A DNA stretch of 64,000 nucleotides from an uncultured Lachnospiraceae bacterium (lineage in GTDB: Bacteria > Bacillota > Clostridia > Lachnospirales > Lachnospiraceae), in contig CAMNSD010000001.1 in assembly GCA_946554445.1 (NCBI GenBank), positions 62,001 through 126,000 on the forward strand, written 5' to 3'. Below, in pieces: positions 18,824 through 26,816 of this stretch. Positions within the stretch are counted from its first letter, which is position 1. Each line of letters opens with the position of its first letter. The notes beneath the pieces were generated by a model. It had not been told where the DNA came from, did no database searches, and saw only the letters and a list, made by a program, of their open reading frames with translations. A program made the position numbers and the translations under genes.

Positions 18824-19414
18824 TCACGCGTTAATCCTACGGATCACACAACAGGGATTGCCCACTGCCAGAGAATTTTCCGGAATATCTTTCGTGACAA
18901 CACTTCCGGCCCCTATCACGGAACCGTCTCCAATCGTTACGCCTGGAAGAACAATGACACCTCCGCCCAGCCAGCAGCCATTGCCAATCGTAATCGGTAA
19001 TGCATACGTGTGAAAGATTGGCGCCTCCGCCTCCAAATCGGTATCCGGAATGTATCTTTCGGACAGTTCAACCGGATGCGTAGCCGTATATAGCTGTACG
19101 TTTGAAGCAATCAGCACATTATCGCCAATGGTAATTTTGTTGCAGTCCACGAAGGTGCAGTTCATATTCACAGAAACATTATTTCCGATATAAATATTTC
19201 TGCCATAATCACAGATAAATGGCGTACCCACAGATACCTTTTTCCCCACTGCTCCAAACAATTCTTTTAAGATACTTTTTTTCTCTTTCTTCTGCTCATA
19301 TGCCAAAGCATTATATTCTTTCAACAGTTTTCTTGCATGGCCTTTAAATTCCAGGAAGACCTGATCATGGCAGTCATAGCATTCTCCCGCCAGGCACTTT
19401 TCCAATTCTGTCAT
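18824..19414 (-). CDS. Maltose/galactoside-type O-acetyltransferase (LbH fold)
   Basis: Left-handed beta-helix acetyltransferase using acetyl-CoA on a sugar. The Mac N-terminal domain (LAGECYDCHDQVF) is followed by hexapeptide repeats (ITIGDNVLIASNVQLYTATHP, ITIGNGCWLGGGVIVLPGVTIG). The catalytic His is in TATHPVE. 196 residues, typical of Maa/LacA. Monocistronic or last of the kduI-SDR run; a hairpin separates it from the SDR gene. Confidence 0.9.
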   Translation of the reverse strand: MTELEKCLAGECYDCHDQVFLEFKGHARKLLKEYNALAYEQKKEKKSILKELFGAVGKKVSVGTPFICDYGRNIYIGNNVSVNMNCTFVDCNKITIGDNVLIASNVQLYTATHPVELSERYIPDTDLEAEAPIFHTYALPITIGNGCWLGGGVIVLPGVTIGDGSVIGAGSVVTKDIPENSLAVGNPCCVIRRINA

Positions 19415-19446
19415 AGTATCACCTCCAAGTCTATTATAGAAAACAA

Positions 19447-19469
19447 CCTGTTACAAAACAAGTAACAGG
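19447..19469 (-). terminator. Hairpin downstream of the SDR gene
   Basis: CCTGTTAC / GTAACAGG with a 7-nt loop. On the minus strand it is followed by TTGTTTTC. It lies between the SDR stop (19587) and the acetyltransferase start (19414). Confidence 0.55.
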
Positions 19470-19586
19470 CTGTTTTCCTTATATTCTTTGTCCAGTGATT
19501 CAATCATAAAAATGACCGGAACCTGTGTCGTTCCATTATATCCTTCGTTAATGCGTCGTCATATGAGAGCATACCGTAATTCTCTC

Positions 19587-20393
19587 TTACTGTGGCTGTT
19601 TCCCAATATAAGCCAGGATACCGCCGTCCACATACAATACGTGACCGTTCACAAAATCCGATGCCTCGGATGCCAGGAACACGGCCGGCCCCTGCAGATC
19701 CTCCGTCACACCCCAACGTGCCGCCGGTGTCTTGGCGATAATAAACTGGTCAAACGGATGTCTTGATCCATCCGGCTGAATCTCCCTTAAAGGCGCCGTC
19801 TGCGGCGTTGCAATATAGCCGGGGCCGATACCGTTACACTGAATGTTAAACTCGCCGTACTCTGACGCGATGTTTCTGGTCAACATCTTAAGGCCGCCCT
19901 TTGCCGCCGCATAAGCGGAAACAGTCTCGCGTCCCAGTTCGCTCATCATGGAACAGATGTTGATGATCTTTCCATGTCCTTTCTTGATCATGCTCGGAAT
20001 GACCGCCTTCGATACAATAAAAGGAGCGTTTAAATCCACGTCGATAACCTGACGGAACTCCTCGGCGGTCATATCACACATGGGGATGCGCTTAATGATA
20101 CCCGCATTGTTTACGAGGATATCAATCACACCCACTTCTTTCTCAATCTTAGCCACCAGTTCCTGTACTTGTGTTTCGTCCGTCACATCGCATACATAGC
20201 CATGTGCTTTAATCCCTTTTTCCTCATAAGCCGCAAGTCCCTTGTCCACCAGTTCCTGCTTGATATCGTTAAAGACAATCGTTGCTCCCGCCTCCGCGTA
20301 TGCGGATGCAATCGCGAAACCAATCCCGTAGGATGCCCCTGTCACTAATGCTATTTTCCCTTCCAAGGAAAATTTCTTCATGAAATCACTCAT
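19587..20393 (-). CDS. SDR dehydrogenase, gluconate 5-dehydrogenase / KduD type
   Basis: NAD(P)-dependent short-chain dehydrogenase of the Rossmann fold: TGASYGIGFAIA (cofactor loop), NNAGI, catalytic Ser in NICSMMSELGRE and YAAAKGG (YxxxK). It is paired with kduI, whose product is the substrate of 2-deoxy-D-gluconate 3-dehydrogenase (KduD) in pectin and glycosaminoglycan uronate breakdown. The sequence also resembles gluconate 5-dehydrogenase; context favours the uronate role. 268 residues. It starts 54 nt after kduI with GGAGGG upstream. Confidence 0.88.
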   Translation of the reverse strand: MSDFMKKFSLEGKIALVTGASYGIGFAIASAYAEAGATIVFNDIKQELVDKGLAAYEEKGIKAHGYVCDVTDETQVQELVAKIEKEVGVIDILVNNAGIIKRIPMCDMTAEEFRQVIDVDLNAPFIVSKAVIPSMIKKGHGKIINICSMMSELGRETVSAYAAAKGGLKMLTRNIASEYGEFNIQCNGIGPGYIATPQTAPLREIQPDGSRHPFDQFIIAKTPAARWGVTEDLQGPAVFLASEASDFVNGHVLYVDGGILAYIGKQPQ

Positions 20394-20447
20394 TGCCCTT
20401 CCCTCCGTTTTATATTAAAAATCCCTTACCACAATATTTGTCGCAAT

Positions 20448-21308
20448 TTAGCGCAAATCTTTCATCGCCACATCGTCCATATCATTAAACGCCTGGTTCT
20501 CGCCTACCATGCCCCAGATAAAGGTATAGGCCCTGGTGCCGCAGCCCGCATGAATGGACCAGCTCGGCGAAATAACTGCCTCCTCATTTCTCATCACAAT
20601 ATGTCTCGTCTCATCGGGCTCACCCATATAGTGCATCACAATAGCATCCTCCGGCATCTCAAAATAGAGATATACCTCCATTCGTCTGTCGTGTGTATGA
20701 CAGGGCATGGTATTCCACACACTGCCGGGCGCCAGCTTGGTCATACCCATCACAAGCTGACAACTTTCTACCTGTCCGGGAAGAATATATTTGCAAATTA
20801 CTCTGTGGTTTGACTCTTCCAGGGAACCCAGTTCCACCTTGTTCTCATCCTTTACGATCACCACGCCTTCTTCCGGCGTCCCTTCCGGTTTGATCAAAAC
20901 GGTGGGATATGTTTTATGCGCGGGCGCGCTGTTTAAATAAAATTTGGCAGGCTCTTTCGCATCGGCGCTCTCAAAAGTAATATCTTTGGAACCCATACCG
21001 ATGTACATAGCCTCCTTATAGCCTACATCATATTTCTTCCCATCAATGGTAATGCTGCCGGTGCCGCCTACATTGATAACACCCATCTCTCTTCTCTGCA
21101 GGAAGTACTCTGCGCGCAGTTCATCTCCAGCCGTAAGCGCCAGCGGTTCCACAGGCACCGCCGCTCCCGTAATGATCCTGTCAACGTGACTGTATACCAG
21201 CTTAATCTGGCCAGGCTGGAATAAATCCTGAATCAGAAATTCCTCCCGCAGTCTCTCTGTCGTATAATGCTTCATATCTTTTGGTGAAGCCGCTGTTCTC
21301 AGTTCCAT
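20448..21308 (-). CDS. kduI: 5-dehydro-4-deoxy-D-glucuronate isomerase
   Basis: Isomerises 5-keto-4-deoxyuronate to 3-deoxy-D-glycero-2,5-hexodiulosonate in degradation of unsaturated uronates. Cupin family. Conserved stretches include DRIITGAAVP, RREMGVINVGG, NTMPCHTHDRRMEVY with metal-binding His residues, and SPSWSIHAGCGT. The longest frame extends to 21437 but the family start (MELRTAASPKDMKHY) at 21308 is preferred. It is divergent from an AraC regulator, which probably controls it. Confidence 0.93.
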   Translation of the reverse strand: MELRTAASPKDMKHYTTERLREEFLIQDLFQPGQIKLVYSHVDRIITGAAVPVEPLALTAGDELRAEYFLQRREMGVINVGGTGSITIDGKKYDVGYKEAMYIGMGSKDITFESADAKEPAKFYLNSAPAHKTYPTVLIKPEGTPEEGVVIVKDENKVELGSLEESNHRVICKYILPGQVESCQLVMGMTKLAPGSVWNTMPCHTHDRRMEVYLYFEMPEDAIVMHYMGEPDETRHIVMRNEEAVISPSWSIHAGCGTRAYTFIWGMVGENQAFNDMDDVAMKDLR

Positions 21309-21413
21309 TTCCTCATCCATCCTTTCTGTTTTGGCTGTAAATTTCTCCGTTATTGAGCATGTTCTAGCTGTACTCTTGTGCTGCAACCAAAATATACCCT
21401 TTATGATATTCTT

Positions 21414-21442
21414 ATTATACAGGAGCAAATCGTCCATGTCTT
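21414..21442 (-). promoter_or_regulatory. Probable kduI promoter
   Basis: Minus strand AAGACA (21437-21442), 17 nt, TATAAT (21414-21419). It lies back to back with the AraC-gene promoter; the 20 nt between them contain ATTTGAAAAG/ATATTGAAAAT-like AT-rich repeats that could bind the regulator. Confidence 0.55.
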
Positions 21443-21462
21443 TTCAAATATTTCTTTAAATA

Positions 21463-21491
21463 TTGAAAATATTGAACATTTCATTTATAAT
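21463..21491 (+). promoter_or_regulatory. Promoter of the AraC-family gene
   Basis: TTGAAA (21463-21468), 17 nt, perfect TATAAT (21486-21491), 49 nt before the start codon. Confidence 0.7.
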
Positions 21492-21539
21492 TCATACTAA
21501 TCATCTGTAACCAACGTTCCAGAAAGGAAACATGGAAAA

Positions 21540-22397
21540 ATGAACGAGTTATATTCCTGCCGAGAGGCAATCGAACAGTGCTCCACTACCCATACCTTTG
21601 CCATCGCACACCTGTATAAAGAAGAAAAGACCATGGATATGCATATCCATGATTGTTACGAAATCTATTATTCCGTGTCCGGTGGGAAGCAGTTCTTGAT
21701 CGACAATAAATTGTATGACATCGAGCCAGGCAATCTGTTCATCATCAACCAATACGAAAGCCATAAGATTACACAGGCCGACAAGATGACACATGAACGT
21801 ATCGTCCTGTCCATTCACCCGGAATACCCGAAACGCCTCTCTTCCACCGGAACAAACCTGGATGCTTGTTTCACTGCAAGACCGGAGACTTTCTGCCATA
21901 GAATCGCTTTCAACAAAGAACAGCAGAAACGTTTCCTGTACTATATCAATAAAATCACAGGCGCAGAAGGTTACGCCTGTGACATTTATGAACAAACTGC
22001 TTTTATGGAACTGTTGGTGTTAGTCAACCGGCTTGCCCTGGCCTGTCAGATACCGGAAACACCTGTTAACTGTATTCACAATCAGCAGGTCGATGACATC
22101 CTGGCTTACCTTAATGTGCACATTTCCTCCCCCATCACGCTGTCACAGCTTGCCGGGGAATTTTTCCTAAGCGAATCCTATCTCTGCCGTATCTTCAAGT
22201 CGGCCACAGGCACAACCATCAACAAATATATCACGGCCAGAAGAATCAGTATCGCCAAGGCGCTTCTCAGCGATGGCTGCAGTGTCATGGACGCCTATGA
22301 GAAAAGCGGCTTCACAGACTACAGCACATTCTTCAAGGCATTTACCAAAGCAATCGGCATCTCACCAAAGAAATATGCGCAGTGCAGCGTCGGCTAG
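21540..22397 (+). CDS. AraC-family transcriptional regulator (cupin + HTH)
   Basis: N-terminal cupin sensor (MHIHDCYEIYYSVSGG, EPGNLFIINQYESH) and two C-terminal AraC helix-turn-helix motifs (ITLSQLAGEFFLSESYLCRIFKS; VMDAYEKSGFTDYSTFFKAF KK). 285 residues. It is divergent from kduI with a 231-nt shared control region, so it is inferred to respond to a uronate or its breakdown product and switch kduI and the SDR gene. Confidence 0.92.
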   Translation: MNELYSCREAIEQCSTTHTFAIAHLYKEEKTMDMHIHDCYEIYYSVSGGKQFLIDNKLYDIEPGNLFIINQYESHKITQADKMTHERIVLSIHPEYPKRLSSTGTNLDACFTARPETFCHRIAFNKEQQKRFLYYINKITGAEGYACDIYEQTAFMELLVLVNRLALACQIPETPVNCIHNQQVDDILAYLNVHISSPITLSQLAGEFFLSESYLCRIFKSATGTTINKYITARRISIAKALLSDGCSVMDAYEKSGFTDYSTFFKAFTKAIGISPKKYAQCSVG

Positions 22398-22467
22398 CCT
22401 GCGCATATGTTCTAATACATACCACTACATACCACGAATGCCCTAATATAACGCACTCATTCTTTCC

Positions 22468-25400
22468 CTAAGCCTTATCATGTATCTCCCCATGCAGTTC
22501 CTGCAGCGATTTCACCTCGCTGCTCTTATGGGTTTTCAGATAATGGATACCCTCCGCAGTCACCTTCGCCGCAGCCACTGTCGTGATATAGGGCGCTTTC
22601 GCCTTGATTGCAGCTTTGCGCAGATAGCTGTCGTCATATACGCTGTCCTTGCCTACAGGTGAATTGATGATCAGGTCAAAGTCTCCATTAGTGATCATAT
22701 CTCCCACATTAGGACGGCCCTCATATAGTTTCTTCGCCTTCGTGGCCGGAATCCCTGCCGCCGTAATCAGGTTATAGGTGCCTTCGGTAGCCACGATCTT
22801 AAATCCGTCCTCCGCCAGAAGTCTGGCCACCTCTACTACTTCATCCTTATCCTTTTTATTGACGGAAATCAGTACCGTACCCTCAAGGGGCAGCTTGGAC
22901 TGCACCGCTTCCTGGGCTTTATAAAAGGCTTCGCCGTAGGAACGGGACAAACCCAAAACTTCACCGGTAGAACGCATCTCCGGCCCTAAGATGGGATCCA
23001 CCTCCGGGAACATATTGAAGGGGAATACCGCTTCTTTAACGCCATAGTTGGGAATCACCTGCTCCTTTAATTCCCTTATGGGAGAAGGACGCCCTGTGAT
23101 TTCCGAAGTGATAATATCTGTCGCCAACGGCACCATGCGGATATTGCAGACCTTGGATACCAACGGCACAGTACGGGATGCCCTGGGATTTGCTTCCAAC
23201 ACGAACACCTTGCCATTCTCAATCGCGTACTGCATGTTCATCAATCCCTTGACGTGCATCTCCTCCGCAATCTTTCTCGTATACTCCTTGATGGTCTCCA
23301 CGCTCTCCTCCGGAATATGCACGGAAGGAATGATGCAGGCCGAATCCCCGGAATGAATACCGGCAAGTTCGATATGCTCCATCACCGCAGGTACGAAAGC
23401 ATGGGCGCCGTCACTGATGGCATCCGCCTCGCACTCCAGCGCATGATTCAAAAACCGGTCGATCAGAATCGGACGATCCGGTGTCACACCCACCGCTGCG
23501 TTCATATATTCCGTCATGCTCTCATCGTCATAGACCACTTCCATGCCTCTGCCGCCCAGCACATAAGAAGGGCGCACCATCACAGGATAACCGATCTGTG
23601 CCGCGATGCCAAGGGCTTCTTCCACTGTGGTGGCCATGCCTGACTCCGGCATGGGAATATCAAGCTTCTCCATCATAGCACGGAACTGATCCCTGTCCTC
23701 CGCCAGATCGATGACAGAAGGCGATGTACCTAAGATACGCACGCCGTTCTTTTCCAGTTCGGACGCCAGGTTTAACGGCGTCTGTCCGCCAAACTGCGCA
23801 ATCACGCCCAACGGTTTTTCTTTCTTATAAATACTCAATACATCCTCTAAGGTCAGCGGCTCGAAATATAATTTATCCGAAGTATCATAATCGGTAGATA
23901 CTGTCTCCGGATTGCAATTCACGATAATGGTCTCAAAGCCCAGTTTCTTAAGCGCCATGGCCGCATGAACGCAGCAGTAATCAAACTCAATACCCTGTCC
24001 GATTCGGTTCGGACCGCCGCCCAGGATCATAATCTTAGGCTTATCCTCATTGACCGGATTCTTGTCCGTCGCATTATATGTGGAATAAAAATATGCACTG
24101 TTTTCCGTGCCGCTGACATGCACTCCTTCCCAGGCTTCCTCCACTCCCAGGGCAATACGCCGGTTACGGATATCCTCCTCTGGGATTTCCAGAAGCTGGC
24201 TTAAATATTTATCAGAAAAACCGTCTTTCTTGGCTGTGATGAGCATTTCATCCGGCAGCATACTGCCTTTGTGCTGCAGGATAGCTTCTTCTTCCTCCAC
24301 CAGTTCCTTCATCTGCCCGATAAAGTAAGCCTTCACTTTGGTAATCTCATAAATCTCCTCCACGGTCGCACCCTTACGCAGCGCCTCATACATAAGGAAA
24401 TGGCGTTCGCTGGAAGGCGTGATCAGACGGTGGAGCAGTTCTTCTTTCGATAATGTATCAAAATCCTTGGCATGTCCCAGACCATAGCGGCCTGTTTCCA
24501 GGGAGCGAATTGCTTTCTGGAAAGCTTCTTTGTAGGTCTTGCCGATACTCATGACTTCGCCCACGGCTCGCATCTGAGTCCCCAGCTTGTCCTCCACGCC
24601 CTTGAACTTTTCAAAGGCCCAGCGGGCAAACTTGATCACCACATAGTCTCCATCAGGCACATATTTATCTAGAGTTCCATATTTTCCACAGGGAATATCC
24701 TTTAGGGTAAGACCAGCCGCCAGCATGGAAGACACCAGCGCAATCGGGAATCCCGTCGCCTTGGAAGCCAGCGCAGAAGACCGGGAAGTCCGGGGATTGA
24801 TCTCAATGACAATGATTCTGTCAGTTACCGGATCATGTGCAAACTGTACGTTAGTGCCGCCGATTACCTGCACCGATTCTACGATTCTGTAAGCCTGTTC
24901 CTGCAGACGTTTCTGACACTCCTCAGAGATAGTCAACATAGGCGCGGAACAGAAAGAGTCTCCTGTGTGCACGCCCAGAGGATCAATATTTTCAATGAAG
25001 CATACGGTAATGATGTTATTGTCCGCATCCCGTACTACTTCCAGTTCCAGTTCTTCCCAGCCGAGAATGGACTCCTCTACCAAAACCTGCCCCACCAGAC
25101 TGGCCTGCAGCCCTCTGGCACACACAACTTTCAATTCTTCTTTATTATAGACAAGACCGCCGCCGGCGCCGCCCATAGTATAAGCGGGACGCAGAACCAC
25201 CGGATAGCCCAGTTTCTCTGCAATGGAGAGTGCCTCCTCCACAGAATAAGCCACTTCACTGCGAGCCATCTCTATCCCCAGCTTATTCATGGTATTTTTA
25301 AATTCAATGCGGTCCTCCCCGCGTTCGATGGCATCCACCTGCACGCCGATGACCTTCACATGATATTTATCCAGGATACCTGCCTTATTTAATTCCGCAC

Positions 25401-25695
25401 ACAAATTAAGCCCGGACTGCCCTCCCAGATTCGGGAGCAGCGCATCGGGGCGTTCCTTTGCAATAATCTGCTCTAATCGTTCTACATTAAGCGGCTCAAT
25501 ATAAGTCACATCAGCTGTCTCCGGATCCGTCATGATTGTAGCCGGATTGGAATTAACGAGTACAATTTCGTACCCCAGCTTTCGAAGCGCCTTACACGCC
25601 TGTGTCCCTGAATAGTCAAACTCACAGGCCTGTCCGATAATGATCGGGCCTGAACCGATGATCAACACCTTATGAATGTCTGTTCTGCGCGGCAT
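22468..25695 (-). CDS. carB: Carbamoyl-phosphate synthase large subunit
   Basis: Makes carbamoyl phosphate from bicarbonate, ammonia (from CarA) and two ATP, for pyrimidines and arginine. It has two homologous ATP-grasp halves (each with PNRIGQGIEFDY- or GPIIIGQACEFDY-type starts) and a C-terminal MGS-like allosteric domain (LLAEDGFKIVATEGTYN). 1075 residues, full length. GGAGG is 6 nt before the ATG. carA is not adjacent, so the subunits are encoded apart or carA lies elsewhere. The convergent gap to the AraC gene is only 70 nt. Confidence 0.97.
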   Translation of the reverse strand: MPRRTDIHKVLIIGSGPIIIGQACEFDYSGTQACKALRKLGYEIVLVNSNPATIMTDPETADVTYIEPLNVERLEQIIAKERPDALLPNLGGQSGLNLCAELNKAGILDKYHVKVIGVQVDAIERGEDRIEFKNTMNKLGIEMARSEVAYSVEEALSIAEKLGYPVVLRPAYTMGGAGGGLVYNKEELKVVCARGLQASLVGQVLVEESILGWEELELEVVRDADNNIITVCFIENIDPLGVHTGDSFCSAPMLTISEECQKRLQEQAYRIVESVQVIGGTNVQFAHDPVTDRIIVIEINPRTSRSSALASKATGFPIALVSSMLAAGLTLKDIPCGKYGTLDKYVPDGDYVVIKFARWAFEKFKGVEDKLGTQMRAVGEVMSIGKTYKEAFQKAIRSLETGRYGLGHAKDFDTLSKEELLHRLITPSSERHFLMYEALRKGATVEEIYEITKVKAYFIGQMKELVEEEEAILQHKGSMLPDEMLITAKKDGFSDKYLSQLLEIPEEDIRNRRIALGVEEAWEGVHVSGTENSAYFYSTYNATDKNPVNEDKPKIMILGGGPNRIGQGIEFDYCCVHAAMALKKLGFETIIVNCNPETVSTDYDTSDKLYFEPLTLEDVLSIYKKEKPLGVIAQFGGQTPLNLASELEKNGVRILGTSPSVIDLAEDRDQFRAMMEKLDIPMPESGMATTVEEALGIAAQIGYPVMVRPSYVLGGRGMEVVYDDESMTEYMNAAVGVTPDRPILIDRFLNHALECEADAISDGAHAFVPAVMEHIELAGIHSGDSACIIPSVHIPEESVETIKEYTRKIAEEMHVKGLMNMQYAIENGKVFVLEANPRASRTVPLVSKVCNIRMVPLATDIITSEITGRPSPIRELKEQVIPNYGVKEAVFPFNMFPEVDPILGPEMRSTGEVLGLSRSYGEAFYKAQEAVQSKLPLEGTVLISVNKKDKDEVVEVARLLAEDGFKIVATEGTYNLITAAGIPATKAKKLYEGRPNVGDMITNGDFDLIINSPVGKDSVYDDSYLRKAAIKAKAPYITTVAAAKVTAEGIHYLKTHKSSEVKSLQELHGEIHDKA

Positions 25696-25727
25696 AAATA
25701 TCCTCCCTCTCCCCTGTCTTGCGGACC

Positions 25728-25764
25728 TGCAAATCTTTGCATACCCGCCTGTGAAACTTCACAG
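25728..25764 (-). promoter_or_regulatory. Two palindromes in the carB leader
   Basis: TGCAAA-TC-TTTGCA (25728-25741) and CTGTGAA-AC-TTCACAG (25749-25764) are perfect inverted repeats between the carB promoter and its ribosome site. They may be operators or small RNA hairpins. No PyrR-type anti-terminator was recognised. Confidence 0.4.
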
Positions 25765-25803
25765 TGTATTCTTTACTTTTGTCAATTTTCGTTGCTGTTG
25801 AAT

Positions 25804-25833
25804 ATTTTATCATTAGATGCGCGGGAGTGTCAA
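25804..25833 (-). promoter_or_regulatory. carB promoter
   Basis: Minus strand TTGACA (25828-25833), 18 nt, TAAAAT (25804-25809). A second TTGACA lies about 55 nt downstream without an obvious -10. Confidence 0.6.
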
Positions 25834-25908
25834 TTCGGTTACGGCACTTATTATATCTCTGAAAATTAAAATATTCCTGATATCCTCATCTATCAGGAAA
25901 CTACAAAA

Positions 25909-25933
25909 CCCCAGCGAGATATCCTCACCGGGG
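25909..25933 (-). terminator. Terminator of the left tRNA-Gln copy
   Basis: Minus strand CCCCGGTGAG / CTCGCTGGGG around a 5-nt loop, followed by TTTTG. Counterpart of the terminator at 46960-46984. Confidence 0.75.
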
Positions 25934-25936
25934 TCC

Positions 25937-26012
25937 TAAGCTGGGCTACAAGGATTCGAACCTTGAAATGACGGAGTCAGAGTCCGTTGCCTTACCGTTT
26001 GGCGATAGCCCA
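25937..26012 (-). repeat. Left attachment-site repeat (76 bp)
   Basis: Identical, base for base, to 46989-47064 and in the same orientation. It covers the whole tRNA-Gln plus four bases after its 3' end. Similarity continues more weakly through the terminator (25909-25933 versus 46960-46984). Confidence 0.85.
25941..26012 (-). tRNA. tRNA-Gln (anticodon CUG), left copy
   Basis: 72 nt. The acceptor stem TGGGCTA/TAGCCCA has seven pairs; the anticodon stem ACGGA/TCCGT holds loop CTCTGAC (anticodon CTG); the T arm contains GGTTCGAATCC. The discriminator base is G, as expected for Gln. CCA is not encoded. This copy's 5' flank belongs to the mobile element. Confidence 0.95.
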
Positions 26013-26045
26013 ATTTTAAAGGTTTCCTGATATGTGCAATCTACG

Positions 26046-26069
26046 ATTGACCTATCAATTGACCTATCC
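26046..26069. repeat. Integrase arm-site candidate, left end
   Basis: Two copies of ATTGACCTAT spaced 12 nt start to start. The same 24-nt block with one mismatch occurs at 46793-46816, in the same orientation. It lies 33 nt inside the left tRNA. Confidence 0.55.
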
Positions 26070-26075
26070 GTGTCT

Positions 26076-26103
26076 ATTTTACAGGTTATTACGGATTTGT
26101 CAA
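26076..26103 (-). promoter_or_regulatory. Element-supplied promoter for the left tRNA-Gln
   Basis: Minus strand TTGACA (26098-26103), 16 nt, TAAAAT (26076-26081), 63 nt upstream of the tRNA 5' end. It lies between the PIN toxin stop and the tRNA, with the arm-site repeats in its transcript. Confidence 0.6.
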
Positions 26104-26123
26104 CCGAATAATGGCAAAAACAT

Positions 26124-26507
26124 TCACTCCATCTTTTCTTCCCGTTTTATTGCGTTTATTAGCTTGCGATCATAGCTATAAATGGTAATACCGCGAAGCT
26201 GATGATACGCAAGCAAAACATTGTCTACAAAATCAAGATGATTTTCTGCAAACAGCTGTAAAGATTTGATTGCAATTTCACTATTAGAGCATACAATGTT
26301 TTTGGCTTTTAAGAAACGTTGTATCGCATCGCTGGCATCTACACGAGAAACATTATACACTTTAGTCAACACATAAACCACTTCCGCAATTACTTCCATA
26401 GAGTAGATTATTTTCTGTGTTGCCCGTATCTCCTGTAGTTCTTTGATTTTTTGCTCATCATCACCTATGATACAGCGTATCATAGTATTTGCATCAGCCA
26501 TTACCAT
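26124..26507 (-). CDS. PIN-domain toxin (VapC-like)
   Basis: Probable endoribonuclease toxin. Acidic PIN residues are visible: D5 (MADANTMIR), E in SMEVIAEVVYVL, D in LDFVDNVLLAYHQ and D in YSYDRKLINA. 127 residues. The start at 26507 overlaps the upstream antitoxin gene by 14 nt, giving translational coupling; ATG 26501 is an alternative. It is the last gene before the left end of the element and probably stabilises it. Confidence 0.85.
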   Translation of the reverse strand: MVMADANTMIRCIIGDDEQKIKELQEIRATQKIIYSMEVIAEVVYVLTKVYNVSRVDASDAIQRFLKAKNIVCSNSEIAIKSLQLFAENHLDFVDNVLLAYHQLRGITIYSYDRKLINAIKREEKME

Positions 26508-26712
26508 GTTTCTCTACCATAGCACGCTCAAATGCCCCTTCTTCTAACTTTCTTTTTTCAGAATCTGCATATTTCGACAATATACCAACAGGAAGATCAC
26601 CCAAAACATCTTCATCATCTATAAATGTTACAATCACTTTTTGTTTTGTCTTTGGCGCCGGCTCCATCAGCTGTACTGTGTTGCCGTCATAATAGCCAGT
26701 AACCTCTCTCAT
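26494..26712 (-). CDS. Antitoxin partner of the PIN toxin
   Basis: 72 residues from start 26712 (MREVTGYYDG), which has GGAGG 6 nt upstream; the longest frame adds 32 residues across the promoter. The N-terminal half is beta-rich (VTGYYDGNTVQLMEPAPKTKQKVIVTFID), the C-terminal half helical and acidic, as in antitoxins that precede PIN toxins. No standard RHH or AbrB motif is certain. Confidence 0.75.
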   Translation of the reverse strand: MREVTGYYDGNTVQLMEPAPKTKQKVIVTFIDDEDVLGDLPVGILSKYADSEKRKLEEGAFERAMVEKHGNG

Positions 26713-26742
26713 GCCATACCTCCACTTGATTATTCTTAATTT

Positions 26743-26771
26743 ATTATACACAGTTTTTGCAGCAAATACAA
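26743..26771 (-). promoter_or_regulatory. Promoter of the left toxin-antitoxin pair
   Basis: Minus strand TTGTAT (26766-26771), 17 nt, TATAAT (26743-26748). The right-end pair has the same boxes, spacing and several shared spacer bases (CTGTG before the -10). Confidence 0.7.
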
Positions 26772-26816
26772 TGGCAGTATAAATAACTAATGTTACTTTA
26801 TTATCCATAAGGTGAA

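Noticed and set aside
25696..25800. PyrR-type attenuator before carB
   Set aside because: No PyrR anti-terminator consensus and no terminator directly before the gene.
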